Notes under the pieces: model-generated
What the model was told of the DNA's origin: nothing
What the model saw: only the letters and a program-made list of their open reading frames with translations
The model's database searches: none
Program-made: the position numbers and the translations under genes
Shown here: piece after piece, positions 33,567 to 44,700 of the stretch
Layout: every line of letters starts with the position of its first letter
How positions within the stretch are numbered: position 1 is the stretch's first letter
NCBI GenBank assembly: GCA_023416585.1
Contig: JAEZHM010000094.1
Span: 1 to 64,000 of the forward strand
Source of the DNA: Bacillota bacterium
GTDB lineage: Bacteria; Bacillota; Clostridia; Christensenellales; Aristaeellaceae
Reading direction: 5' to 3'
Length of the DNA stretch: 64,000 nucleotides

Positions 33567-33800
33567 ATGCAAAGCAATACAGGCAGCGCAGGAGCAGGCA
33601 GCGATATGCCCATCGGCCTTGGCATGCTGTTGATGGGTGATCAGCTGGCGTTCAGCCGGTTCGGAGAACTGTCGTCCGACGAAAAGAAGCGGGTGCTGCA
33701 TTATGTGGAGGGCGGAATGGACGGGGAGGATGCCAAACGCCGCATCGAGCACACCGTCAAAAGTTTGCATGACGGCGTGCCGGGATTCTACCTGCAGTAA
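33567..33800 (+). CDS. Small conserved hypothetical protein
   Basis: A 77-residue protein with AAAGGAG 9 bases before the ATG at 33567 (ATG at 33561 is an alternative). Pattern: DMPIGLGMLLMGDQLAFSRF, then GELSSDEKKRVLHYVEGGMDGEDAKRRIE. It resembles a small family seen widely in Clostridia with IGLGMxL...AMxxFxxLSxxEK. No function is known. A terminator follows. Confidence 0.7.
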   Translation: MQSNTGSAGAGSDMPIGLGMLLMGDQLAFSRFGELSSDEKKRVLHYVEGGMDGEDAKRRIEHTVKSLHDGVPGFYLQ

Positions 33801-33820
33801 TGCACCGGACAAAAGATGTA

Positions 33821-33852
33821 GAAGCGCGGACGTATAGCGACGCGCTTTTTTG
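33821..33852 (+). terminator. Rho-independent terminator
   Basis: The arms AAGCGCG and CGCGCTT pair, with a T run at the end, following the small conserved protein gene. Confidence 0.75.
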
Positions 33853-33925
33853 TGTCATCTCCAGGTGGTTGGCGGTTAGCCTGTCCGGGAAATGTTTGAT
33901 GAATCATAAAAAAACTAACCAAGCC

Positions 33926-33954
33926 TTGCCATATGATTGATAATCTACTACAAT
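33926..33954 (+). promoter_or_regulatory. Promoter of the TetM-like gene
   Basis: TTGCCA (33926-33931), a 17-base spacer and TACAAT (33949-33954) match a sigma-A promoter. Predicted start is near 33961. Confidence 0.7.
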
Positions 33955-33998
33955 ACTATAAGAACCCATTTCAGCTGCGGCGGAAGGGATGGTAACAT

Positions 33999-34037
33999 AT
34001 GAAAACCACAATGATCGGAGCAGGCATCTTACTATAA
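33999..34037 (+). CDS. Possible 12-residue leader peptide before the TetM-like gene
   Basis: A short frame with GGAAGG about 10 bases upstream encodes MKTTMIGAGILL and ends 60 bases before the GTPase start. tet(M)-type genes are known to be controlled by translation of a leader peptide. The resemblance is in arrangement only, and I could not define competing hairpins. Confidence 0.35.
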   Translation: MKTTMIGAGILL

Positions 34038-34100
34038 GGGCTTATCCGCCGAGCAGCACATGCTTCCATGGCGATAAGCCTATATGCATGGAGGCAGTTT

Positions 34101-36032
34101 TTGAATATCATCAATCTGGGCATTTTGGCCCATGTGGACGCGGGCAAGACAACGGTCACCGAGTCTCTTTTGCATACAGCTGGTGCGCTAAGGCAGCTTG
34201 GCCGTGTCGATCACGGCAATACGGTTACGGATTCGCTGCGCATTGAACGGGAGCGTGGCATCACGGTCCGGGCAACGACGGTTTCGCTTCGGTACAAGAA
34301 CGTAAAAATCAACATTCTGGATACGCCAGGCCATGTGGACTTTATCGCGGAAGTGGAGCGTTCTCTTGCGGTACTGGACGCGGCGGTGCTTGTCGTATCC
34401 GCGCGGGAGGGCGTTCAGTCACAAACCGCCGTGCTTTTCCGCGCGCTTCGAAAGCTTCGGATACCGACGCTCTTTTTTATCAACAAACTGGACCGGCTGG
34501 GCGCAAATGCGGAAGATGTGCTTTCGCAGGTCAAGACTCAGCTGACAAAAGGCGTTTTACTGCGCCAGAAGATCACAGGTATAGGCAGGGACGTAAGCGT
34601 GGAAACGCTGAAGCTGGAAGACTGCGATGGCGTTGTGGATCAGCTTTTTCAGACGGATGACAGAATAGCGAGCATGTACCTTACGGGTAAGGCGATTCCG
34701 CCCGATATGCTTTGGGAAGCATATCTGCAAGCCGTCAAGCGTTGCGATATCTGCCCCGTTTACGCAGGCGTCGCCCTCATGGAGCTTGGCATACCCGCTT
34801 TGCTTGATGCCATCACATCGGAACTTCCCCAGGCTGAAAAAGGCGGCGATCCTTTGTGCGCGTTTTGTTACAAGCTGGAATTCCACGAACGCCTTGGCCG
34901 GATTTGTTACCTTCGGGTATATGGCGGCGCCATCGTTATACGCAAACTGGTAACACTGTATGGAACGGAGGAACCTTTCCGCATCACCCAGCTGTTCACA
35001 CCCGATATGGGCACATTCAGAGGAACGGAAGCAGTATGCTGCGGCGACATCGCCGTCATCCCCTGCTATGAGGGCCTGAAGGTGGGCAGCATGCTTGGGC
35101 AAACCTTGCCGAATATCAAAGAATTTTGCATCGCCGAGCCGCTATTGCTGACACGCGTCATGGCCGGTACAGATGTTCCGCGTTCCAAGCTTCTGGAAAC
35201 CCTACGCCAGCTTTGCATGGAGGATCCGCTGCTGAACATGCACACGAACGAGCAGACCGGCGCGCTGGAGTTGCGTGTATTCGGCCAGGTGCAGATGGAT
35301 ATCCTTCGTGAATTGGCTTTTGAGCGATTTGGACTTAAAATCACGCTGGAAGAGCCGCAGACAATCTTCCGCGAGTTCCCCGCCCGCAAAGGCACAGGCG
35401 ATGTGCATTGGGGCGAAACGCCATTTCAAGCGGCCATCGGCATCACTATCGAGCCGCTGCCGTTAGGTTCCGGCATACAGTATGAAACGAAGGTAAACTA
35501 TGGCTACCTGTACGCCTCATTTCAAAACGCCGTACGGGAAGGCTTGCTTCATACCCTGCATCATGGCCTGTATGGCTGGGAAGCTACCGATTTGAAAATC
35601 ACGCTTCAATGGGCGGAGTATAGTTCTGTTACCAGCACTCCCGCCGATTACCGGAATATTGCGCCGGCGGCGGTCATCCGCGCGTTATATGATGCCGGAA
35701 CGGAACTGCTGGAACCGATGCTGTCCTATACACTTACCGTACCAGCCGTCATGGCGGGCCGGGCTACCTATGATCTGAACACAATGCATGCCACCATGGA
35801 TCAGATGACGGCGCAGGGCAATGAAATCACCTATTCGGGGCAGGTTTCGCTGGATGCATCCAAGCTATATTCCCAGACTGTGGCCGCCTATACCAAAGGT
35901 ACAGGCGTTTTCACCGTCCGTCCAAATGGCTATGCGCTCTTTACAGGCAATAAGGAAACAGTCTCAAACAAGGGTTGCGAGCTTCCAAGCGTAGAAAAAT
36001 ATCTCCTTATGAAATCAGGCAGGATGCTGTAA
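34101..36032 (+). CDS. TetM/TetW-type ribosomal protection GTPase
   Basis: A 643-residue translational GTPase, about the length of TetM (639). TTG at 34101 is the favoured start, because GGAGG lies 5-6 bases upstream and the frame then begins MNIINLGILAHVDAGKTT like the family. The G-domain motifs are intact: AHVDAGKTT (10-18), DTPGH (74-78) and NKLD (128-131, the same positions as in TetM). Domains resembling EF-G II to V follow. Family members release tetracycline from ribosomes. Many chromosomal relatives are divergent, so resistance is plausible but not proven. It is monocistronic with its own promoter and terminator. Confidence 0.85.
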   Translation: MNIINLGILAHVDAGKTTVTESLLHTAGALRQLGRVDHGNTVTDSLRIERERGITVRATTVSLRYKNVKINILDTPGHVDFIAEVERSLAVLDAAVLVVSAREGVQSQTAVLFRALRKLRIPTLFFINKLDRLGANAEDVLSQVKTQLTKGVLLRQKITGIGRDVSVETLKLEDCDGVVDQLFQTDDRIASMYLTGKAIPPDMLWEAYLQAVKRCDICPVYAGVALMELGIPALLDAITSELPQAEKGGDPLCAFCYKLEFHERLGRICYLRVYGGAIVIRKLVTLYGTEEPFRITQLFTPDMGTFRGTEAVCCGDIAVIPCYEGLKVGSMLGQTLPNIKEFCIAEPLLLTRVMAGTDVPRSKLLETLRQLCMEDPLLNMHTNEQTGALELRVFGQVQMDILRELAFERFGLKITLEEPQTIFREFPARKGTGDVHWGETPFQAAIGITIEPLPLGSGIQYETKVNYGYLYASFQNAVREGLLHTLHHGLYGWEATDLKITLQWAEYSSVTSTPADYRNIAPAAVIRALYDAGTELLEPMLSYTLTVPAVMAGRATYDLNTMHATMDQMTAQGNEITYSGQVSLDASKLYSQTVAAYTKGTGVFTVRPNGYALFTGNKETVSNKGCELPSVEKYLLMKSGRML

Positions 36033-36076
36033 TGTAGGGCAGAGCCCAATCTCCATCTTTTCGTTGAAGAGATCTC

Positions 36077-36113
36077 GGCCCCACCTCCCTCATACATTCA
36101 GGGAGATGGGGCC
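36077..36113. terminator. Terminator hairpin, probably bidirectional
   Basis: GGCCCCACCTCCCT and AGGGAGATGGGGCC pair with one mismatch around a loop (36077-36090 with 36100-36113). It lies between the convergent TetM-like and DUF3021 genes. Confidence 0.65.
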
Positions 36114-36193
36114 AATAACCTTTTGACAATAAAATTAACTGGTTTGGGGCATACCGCCATTGCCAAAAGATAAAGAGGAGGAATAATAACCAC

Positions 36194-36628
36194 TCATTTT
36201 GCGTTTTTACCTTGCAAGGTTTTCAGCGTCTTGTTAATTTCATCGGCCTCTTTCCTGTCAATCAACCAACTTATCAAATGCACCATTAGATACACAATGA
36301 AAACCGTAACCGCAAAGAATGCAGTATCCGCATGCGTTTGAAACATACCTGTCCATAATCCGAAGGCCGTTAGCGTCGCTTCCAGCAGCAAAAGGTGCAG
36401 AACCTTGCGCATGACCGTTTGGCGATAGGATAATTCCTTGCGAGAATAAGTAACACTGGAAGGAACAAGGCTCAAAAGCCCAAAAAGGAGAGGAGAAAAA
36501 AAGCTATCATAGCCAAACTTGGCCTCAGGATAAATAGTAAGCCCAAGAATGGCAGTTGCCGCTGTGACACAGGTGGTAATGATACAGTATTCCAGCAGAC
36601 ACTTTTTCAAAAAATCCTTGATACTCAT
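36194..36628 (-). CDS. DUF3021 membrane protein
   Basis: A 144-residue protein with four predicted membrane helices (about residues 10-32, 42-58, 72-92 and 100-122) and a charged C-terminal helix. It is the standard partner of a LytTR regulator in Bacillota. The stop and start with the LytTR gene overlap (ATGA). By analogy with such pairs it may act as a membrane anti-activator for the regulator. Confidence 0.9.
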   Translation of the reverse strand: MSIKDFLKKCLLEYCIITTCVTAATAILGLTIYPEAKFGYDSFFSPLLFGLLSLVPSSVTYSRKELSYRQTVMRKVLHLLLLEATLTAFGLWTGMFQTHADTAFFAVTVFIVYLMVHLISWLIDRKEADEINKTLKTLQGKNAK

Positions 36629-37110
36629 GCACTCTCACCCAGCAATCGCTTCTTCAGTTCCTTCACATACTGCCTGGAAATGATGACATCCTCCCCATTG
36701 AACATCGTTGCCGAAAATCGTCCGTTCAATATGGGGCGTACATGATCCACCTTCATCAGGTTGATGACAAACGATTTGGAACATCTGAAAAACCTTTTGG
36801 TTACATACATTTCTTCAAACTCATACAGTTTACATTTGAGTTCATATACCTTTTTTGCCGTATAGGCAAATACTTTGTTGTCCACCGCTTCCACAAACAA
36901 GATGTCCTGCAAAGCAATCTGGCACATTTTTTCTTCCAGGTACCCGGCCAACATTGTATCCGTAGACTTAATGAAACGAACAATGCTTTTCACATCATCG
37001 CTTACTTCGTGGCACTCCACAATTGCCTGTTCATCCTTATCCTTTGTGATCTTCCTTAACAGAACTTTCAAAGCGTCTCCATCCAATCTGAGCCGTAAGC
37101 CAACCCGCAT
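36625..37110 (-). CDS. LytTR family DNA-binding regulator
   Basis: A 161-residue protein with an N-terminal helical part (1-55) and a LytTR DNA-binding domain (about 62-158). The signature strands are LQDILFVEAVDNKVFAYT, the VYELKCKLYEFEEM helix, FRCSKSFVINLMKVDHVRP and ISRQYVKELKKRL. There is no receiver domain, so it belongs to the one-component LytTR class regulated by its membrane partner. It is first in the operon with DUF3021. A 13-bp inverted repeat lies about 60-100 bp upstream. Confidence 0.9.
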   Translation of the reverse strand: MRVGLRLRLDGDALKVLLRKITKDKDEQAIVECHEVSDDVKSIVRFIKSTDTMLAGYLEEKMCQIALQDILFVEAVDNKVFAYTAKKVYELKCKLYEFEEMYVTKRFFRCSKSFVINLMKVDHVRPILNGRFSATMFNGEDVIISRQYVKELKKRLLGESA

Positions 37111-37166
37111 TCTTCCTTATGCAATGAATTGGCTGTTTGGACTGTGCGATTGTGTATGAGCAAAAT

Positions 37167-37214
37167 AGTATGAAAGCAGTAAGTACCGCAAGAGCTTAAA
37201 TCTGCTTTCATACT
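37167..37214. promoter_or_regulatory. 13-bp perfect inverted repeat upstream of the LytTR gene
   Basis: AGTATGAAAGCAG at 37167-37179 and its exact complement at 37202-37214 are separated by 22 bases. No T run follows, so it is more likely an operator or a stable 5' leader hairpin than a terminator. Confidence 0.5.
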
Positions 37215-37313
37215 GGCACAGCTTATTATAGCTCATATGGTAACGTCAATAAAGAAAAAGTTCTGCCATGAAACGGCAACATGCAGCTATTACCGGAACC
37301 ATGAAGGTACAAC

Positions 37314-38618
37314 TTAATACTCCAGCTGCAATGCCAGATCTCCATTATTCTTTAATGTGCCATCAAAAAATTGCAGTACGATATGGTTCATCGTTTCTAT
37401 GCAGTACCGGCTGTCAACCGTCCCTGTACCGAGCATTCCCGCCAGTACCGGAGAAAAGGGCGGAAGATCCGTAAAGTTCAAGTGGCCTGATCCACGAATC
37501 ACTACATCATAAGCCTTTACCGCGCGCGCACTGGCGGCCAGGTTGTTATAGGCTGTTCCCAGTTGCAAAGCATCTTCATAATGACTTTCGTTGTATAGAT
37601 TCATTAAGGGAACAGGGTATGGTTCCTGGTTAAGCACAGCATGGCCGTTTTCAAACCCGGTCTCCTCGCCTATCATGGTACCGTCGATGACAATCACCGC
37701 ATCCACGTCTTTTCGTTCCCTGCCCAACTGCGCGGCAGTCGCGCCGCCTAAGGAATGACCGAAAAGCCCAATCTCTTCCATGTTGATCAGGGAACGGATG
37801 TCTTCCGGAATCTCCCCGTTTTCACCAAACAAAATATGATCCAATACAAAGTTCATATCGTCTTTGCGAAGCGTCATCCATGCATGAGTCTTTTCATAGG
37901 TGATCTGTTCATCATACGCTTCATTGGTTACATTCACTGCATCACTTAAAAACGTCCTGTCAACAAGCGTGATGCTGCCATCCTCATGCTTTGCGATAAA
38001 GGCATGTGAACTGTGGTCAATACTGCACACCACATACCCGTTGCTGGTGAGATTTTCAAAGGTGGATATATTACTGCCGCGAAATCCGAAAGCCCCATGG
38101 GAAAACACCACCAGCGGATATGTGTCCGTACCGCTCAGAGTGGACGGATACCAGAATTGTACAGTCAGCTTTCTGTTCCCGCCTTTTGAGGAATATGGAT
38201 CAATGCGGTCTGTATCCACCAAGGTGATGCTTTTTGTATTCACAGCAAGGTGGCCGGTTGGAGCAACCGCCTTGAACTGCGGAAACAAAATGCCGGGCAG
38301 TATGCAGAAAGCGAGAAATATACAAGTATTGATGCCGGAAAGCACCGTGGCTGATAGCTTGTATTCCTTATTCTTTTTAGCAGGCTTTATCAGATAAACG
38401 GCACTTATGACTGCTGAAACGGCAAGCAGTATAAAAAGTCCCATCCAGCGGAATCCCCACCAATAGACACCCGCAAAAAGGAGCAACGAAAAGACTGCAA
38501 ATTCTGCGATTCTTATAACATACCCCACTCTTGTCTGCCGGTTCTTCGTTATCAAGCAATAAACCATAAATCCCATCCTGACACCCAGTGCAATCAGCAA
38601 AGTAATCATCCCAAGCAT
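37314..38618 (-). CDS. Membrane-anchored alpha/beta hydrolase (PAF-acetylhydrolase-like)
   Basis: A 434-residue protein. Residues 1-115 contain about four membrane helices. The rest is an alpha/beta-hydrolase domain: LTVQFWYPSTLSGTDTYPLVVFSHGAFGFRG supplies the oxyanion region, GHSLGG places the nucleophile at S289, and GSGHLNFTD gives the catalytic H379. The layout resembles plasma platelet-activating-factor acetylhydrolase-like proteins, which hydrolyse esters. The active domain is predicted to face outward. AAAGGGAG precedes the ATG. Substrate unknown. Confidence 0.8.
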   Translation of the reverse strand: MLGMITLLIALGVRMGFMVYCLITKNRQTRVGYVIRIAEFAVFSLLLFAGVYWWGFRWMGLFILLAVSAVISAVYLIKPAKKNKEYKLSATVLSGINTCIFLAFCILPGILFPQFKAVAPTGHLAVNTKSITLVDTDRIDPYSSKGGNRKLTVQFWYPSTLSGTDTYPLVVFSHGAFGFRGSNISTFENLTSNGYVVCSIDHSSHAFIAKHEDGSITLVDRTFLSDAVNVTNEAYDEQITYEKTHAWMTLRKDDMNFVLDHILFGENGEIPEDIRSLINMEEIGLFGHSLGGATAAQLGRERKDVDAVIVIDGTMIGEETGFENGHAVLNQEPYPVPLMNLYNESHYEDALQLGTAYNNLAASARAVKAYDVVIRGSGHLNFTDLPPFSPVLAGMLGTGTVDSRYCIETMNHIVLQFFDGTLKNNGDLALQLEY

Positions 38619-38720
38619 GAACTAACTCCCTTTCCATCTGTGTTCGGGAGCAGTATAGATTATAGCTTGCGGTTACTCAATACACTGGAAGGCAAGTTGC
38701 ATTTACACGACGTAAGTTGC

Positions 38721-38754
38721 AAAAAAGGGCCGGCAACCTTAACGGAATGCCGGC
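38721..38754 (-). terminator. Rho-independent terminator of the giant gene
   Basis: In the minus direction GCCGGCA and TGCCGGC (38748-38754 with 38729-38735) form a stem and are followed by CCTTTTTTG. This marks the end of the giant transcript. Confidence 0.85.
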
Positions 38755-38795
38755 TCCTGACTATAACGTATGGCCTGTGAATAGGATTCGCTTTG

Positions 38796-41700
38796 CTATA
38801 ACGCTGCCTGACCCAGAGTGAATGCGAAGGCGCCCAAAGAATCCACTTCCACAGTGATTTCCCCTGTCAGGTTCATGGTCGTCAGAATCTTTGTCCATTG
38901 GCCGTCAGCCTCCCGGTGCCATACGGTTACCGTTTTCCCAATAGCATCAGGTAAGCGGAAGGTTAGTGTCATTTTTCCAACAGCATCCACATTCTCGTTT
39001 GCTTCATTCCTCAGCCACACCTTAACTGCATACAAGGCCGTCTGACCACCCAAAGTGGGCAGGTCTTCCTTCGCTATCATGTCCACCATCAGGCGGGTAT
39101 TTAGGTAGGATTTGTCCAGTGTAAGTGTTGTGCCTGTATTGAAATTCAGCAATCTCAGGCTGCCTGGATTCAGAATGCTTTGAAGCGCCGTGTAGAGCTG
39201 TTCTACCTTATCAATCCGCTTCTGGCTAAGCATGGGATATACGCTCAGGATTGTGCTGCCCAGGGAACCCCGGATATCGCGGATGGTGTCAAGCAGCTGG
39301 CCGTACTGACCTGTATACGCATTCCCGTTTGTATCAGGGCTGATTTCATAAGGTTCAGGCAAATTGTCAATGATCCAAGGCAATACATTTTCCCATGTGA
39401 TCCTTGGTTCTGCGCCGGTTATAAAGTACCCTCTGCCGGCGTTTATGTGTAGACTGAACGTGCCGCCATATCCCAGAATTACGTTCAGGGGATCATTCTT
39501 CATGCCTACATTTTTCCCCGACCAGAGGACCAGGGAATCGGCATACATATGCTGCAAACCGCCGCTTGTGCTGCCTGCAAAGACCGCGCCGCTGACCTTG
39601 ATCTTTGCTGTGGCGCCCGTCTCTTGAAGCGCCGCAATCTGATGGATGATGAGGTCTTGGCCGTTTCGGATGTAAATGTTCCTCCCCATCGCCGTCAACT
39701 CATGAACCATGGTCCTTATGTAACGCGTATTCTCTCCCACATCGCCGCCAAAGCTGCGGATGACAAGCGTGTTCCCTGTGATGTTATCGCCTCTTCTGGT
39801 GGCTGCGCCGGTAATGCTGCCGAGGCTGTCAATCTCAATATCCTCCGCTTCCGCACGATAGAGTGTGAGATTGCCCTTGGAATCCAGCAGGATGCGGTCC
39901 TTTCCGGTAATGATCACGACGCCGCCGGCTGAGACTGTCAAAGGACTGCCTATATTGCCAATGCTGCTGCCTGTCAAAATCATGTCCCCGCCGGAGATGA
40001 TGGAGGGCTGCCTGGTGAGCGCCATGGCCTCGTCATAATTCATTTGCGCAGCTTCCACATCCTGATACGCCAGCGAATATGCCTGCAGGGCCGCCTGGTA
40101 CATCTCCTTGGCATATTGAGCCTCCGCAAACCTCGCGTCATAAAGCAGCTGCGCTTTAGCCACCGCCGATGCCAGGCGTTTATCATCCGGCTTCCTGCTC
40201 AAGGCATCCTGTGCAGCCCAAAGTACCTCCAAGGCTTTTTGGGCTTTTTCAGCCGCCTTTTCCGCCTGCGCCTTTAACAACAGTGCCGCTGCGTACTTGC
40301 CTTGGGCTATTGCCTGGGCCTGTTTCAGTGATATGGCTGCCTGGGAAACGGTGCTCATCGGGTTGCCGCTGCCCGTATCCGCAATGGTGCCCGGAGCGGT
40401 CAAATGCACCGTGCCCCCCGCGTTTACGTGATCAATCGTCAGATCGCCGGGAATTTCCGCAATATACAGGCTGCCTGAAACAGCCGCGCTGAAGGTGCCT
40501 TTTTGTGTGTCGATAAGCAGCAGACTGCCATCTGTACCCACATTGCCCTGATGTGCCGTGATTTGAATACCGCCGGCCGTAATCTGGGCAGCATGACCCA
40601 GTCTGTCGCCGGCATACAAGCCGCCGGCGGACTCAATATTCGCGATGCCAGCCGCGATGATAGGACCTATCTTCAAGTCTCCCAGCGTGTTCTTCAGGTA
40701 CAAATTGCCCTTCGCGTTTGCGTTTACCTGGCCTTTTTGACTGTCAGCCGTCAAAATCAGGTCGTCCGCTTCCGCAATGCTGATATTTCCCTTGGCGCTT
40801 GCATAAGTGGCTCCATCCACCTTAGTGGTGATGTACTTTCCGCCCTGCCCGATGGTGCCGTTTTCGCTTATGAGCGCAAGGTTGCCAGAGGTTTTAATCA
40901 GTATGCCGCTCTCATTGCTTTCGCGCACATCCAGAATACTTCCCGGTGCCTTCAGCTTTATGTCGCCTGCCGTGCTTACACCGGCAAGGCCCATATCGCC
41001 GTCTGCTTCCGTGATATCCACATTGCCGCCGGCTGTAACCGTCATCCGGGTGGCCGTTTGGGGCTTCGTAACCCGCAGCCATTCATAGCGCAGCTCGGTC
41101 ACCAGCATCCACTGGACCAGGGGATTACCGATCACCCTCAATACCACCGGATATCCGGTAGCACGGTCAAACATCATACGGCCCTGACTATCCAATGCGT
41201 ATTCCACCAACCCAGTATAGGCGGGGTACCCGTACTGGTCCAGCACAGGCTTGCCTCTTAAGTCCAGCACCATAGTCGCTATGCCGTCGTACAGAATATT
41301 GCCGTCTGCATCCGTTGCCACTGCCTGGATGATAGTCAGGTTCTCGTAACCGTTTGCGCTCTTTACGGGTTTTATGATATTGGCTGTAAGCGTAGGCGTA
41401 TTATACCGCTGATCTATTACAAGCCCGGTCACATGATCATGGGCTGTCAGGGTGATTTCTCTGCCAATGATGTCGGTTTGCCCGTCGAAGTTGCCCATGA
41501 TGCTGCCATTCAATGCTGTAAGCGTCACATCATTGCGCTCGGATGCGATGGCGCCTGCCGTCAGCGTTCCATATTTCTGGGTGATATGGATATCCCCTTC
41601 ATTGGTTGCGAATGCGGCGCCGAAAGCCTCCTCCACCTCGATATTCAGCGGCCTGGCCTCCAAATTGTCGGGTGCATTCCTGTCCGCGTAATCCGCCAGC

Positions 41701-44700
41701 TTCCATGCCTTGTTCAGCAGAGCATCGACTTCATATTGGTTCAAAAGCCCGGCAATCAGGCCGGCGGGCTTTAGCTCTCCTCCACCCATGGCGCCCTTGA
41801 AAATCTGGGCAAGCTGTCCATTATCCATGGTGTAAGCGCCATTTACCTTATCCGCCATTTTGCCAAGGAGCATATCGGCCAGCGTTTGGGCTGCATTGGG
41901 CTGCTCAAAGATTGCATTGACCTGCTTTTTGACATTCCGGTTGTCGCCTGCAAGAAGCGCCACCAGCGCAGTCTTTGTCAGCGCACCGGAGGTGATCAAT
42001 CGAACCAGCGCATCCTTTGTAAGGATGGATACCGCCTGTAGGCGGTCAATCCGGCCGGCAAGCCACTGCGCAATTTCCTCATTCGTCTGAATCGCCAGTG
42101 CGGCATTGATCTGTTCCGTAAGGGGGTTACCGTCGCCCAGATAATCGCCGGAGACAAAATTGCCGTCATCATCATAGCCGCTGTGGATGATATCCTGCCC
42201 AATTACCCTGCGGAACAGCACATCATCGCCCGGGTTAAGATTCGGATCGGGAACCAGCACTTCCGCGCGGATGAAGTAATCCATAGCCGCCTGGATATAG
42301 AGCGTTTCTGCCATATCCAGTAAAATCGGCCGGTCTGCTGAACCGATGTTGCCGCCCGCCCTCAAGGTGAGGCGTTCATCGGCTGCCTTATCATCGTCAC
42401 GGTAATAGATGTAGCTGTGTTCGTTTTTCAGTGCAATATTTCCGCCTGCCAACAGTGTGAGATTGCTGTCCGATGATTCTATGGTGTCTGTAAGGATATG
42501 GATGCCGGCATCGGCTGTCAGTTGGGAAGCGTTCAGGCAAATCTCGCCGCTTGCTATGTTCTGGGCTGCTTTCAGCACGAGCCTGGAAGCGTCCGTCAAT
42601 ACCGTTCTATCCAGGACGTCTATGCTGCCAGCGGAGGCAGACATATTCATGACGGTAGCTGCTGCCGTGAGCCGGTTCATAAGTTTGATATCCTTACCCG
42701 CATTCAGCATCACGGTGCTGGTGCCAAAGATGGTGTTCTTGGCCACCTGGATACTGCCTGTATGGGCTGTATAAGTCAATCCGGCACCCTGGCTGCTCAG
42801 CCTGCCACCTAACAGGATACTTTGCATGGCATCCATATTCACTGTGCCGCCGGTGAAATCTGCATCTCCCGCCACCTGGATGTTCCCAGCCCGGGCAGTC
42901 ATTGTCAATACGGAATTCTGGCCTGCCAAGCTGCCGCCCACGGTGATATCCTTGTCGGCATCCAGCTTCGCAGTGCTGCCGTTAAACAAGCTATCCTTGG
43001 CCACCTGGATACTGTCTGTATGAGCTGTCAGAGTCATTCCTGTACCCTGGCTGCTCAGCCTGCCACCTAATAGGATACTTTGCATGGCATCCATATTCAC
43101 TGTGCCGCCGGTGAAGCCTGTGTCACCTGCCACCTGGATGTTCCCAGCCCGGGCGGTCATGGTCAATACGGAATTCTGGCCGGTCAAGCTGCCACCCACG
43201 GTGATATCCTTACCCGCATTCAGCATCACGGTGCTGCCGCCAAAGATGGTATTCTTGGCTACCTGGATACTGCCTGTATGAGCTGTCAGAGTCAATCCTG
43301 TACCCTGGCTGCTCAGCCTGCCACCCAAGAGGATGCTTTGCATGGCATCCATAATCACTGTGCCGCCGGTAAAGCCTGTGTCACTTGCCACCTGGATGTT
43401 TCCTGCCCGGGCGGTCATGGTCAATACGGAATTCTGGCCGGTCAAGCTGCCGCCCACGGTGATATCCTTGCCGGCATCCAGCTTCGCAGTACTGCCGCTA
43501 AACAAGCTATCCTTGGCCACCTGGATACTGCCTATATGAGCTGTCAGAGTCAATCCTGTACCCTGGCTGCTCAGCCTGCCACCCAAGAGGATGCTTTGCA
43601 TGGCATCCATAATCACTGTGCCGCCGGTAAAGCCTGTGTCACCTGCCACCTGGACGTTACCAGCCCGGGAGGTCATGGTCAAGATGGAATCCTGGCCGGC
43701 CAAGCTGCCGCCCACGGCGATATCCTTACCGGCGTCCAGCTTCGCAGTGCTGCCGCTAAACAAGCTATCCTTGGCCACCTGGATACCGCCTGTATGGGCT
43801 GTAAGAGTCAATCCTGTACCCTGGCTGCTTAGCATGCCACCCAAGAGGATGCTTTGCATGGCATCCATATTCACTGTGCCGCCGGTGAAGCCTGTGTCAC
43901 CTGCCACCTGGACGTTTCCAGAACGGGAAGTCATGGCCAAGATGGAATCCTGGCTGTTAAGCTTTCCGTTCAAAGAGATATCCTGCTTTGCATCCATGCT
44001 TACAGTATCCCCATGGAAAACGGTATCCATGGCTATTCGGATGCTGCCATTTTGGGCCGTCATGGAAAGGTGAGAGCCCTGGCTGTTGAATGCGCCGCTT
44101 AAGAGGATGCCCTGCTTCGCAACAAGATTCACACTGCCGCCGATAATGGCCGTATCCTTGGCGACTTGAATGCTGCCGGTTCCCGCCGTCATCGTCAGGC
44201 TGGAATCCCTGCCGCTTAACAGGCCTGCCAAACTGATGCCCTTATAGGCATCCATCGTTACCGTATCGTTATTAAAGGAAACATCTCCTGTTACTTGAAT
44301 GCTGCCAGTGCGGGCAAGCAGATTCAATACGGAATGCTGGCTTGCAAGGCCGCCGTCTAGGGTAATATCCTTTCCGGCGTCCAGCATCACAGTGTCGTTA
44401 AGGAAGGAAGCATCCTTGCCAATATTGATGCTGCCAGTCTTAGCTGTCAGAGCCAGGTTGGAATCCTGGCTGGTCAAAAGACCCATAAGCGCAATATCCG
44501 TATAGGCGTTCAAATTCGCCGTGTCCCCATGGAAGAAAGTGTTCCCTGTCACCTGAATAGCACCTGTGCGGGCAAGCAGTGTCAAACCGGAATGCTGGCT
44601 AAACAGATTGCCGCTTATTGTGATATCCTTGCCTGCATCCAAATTCACTGTATCTGTATTGAATATGGCATCCCGGGCAATCCGGATCAAGCCGGTACCG

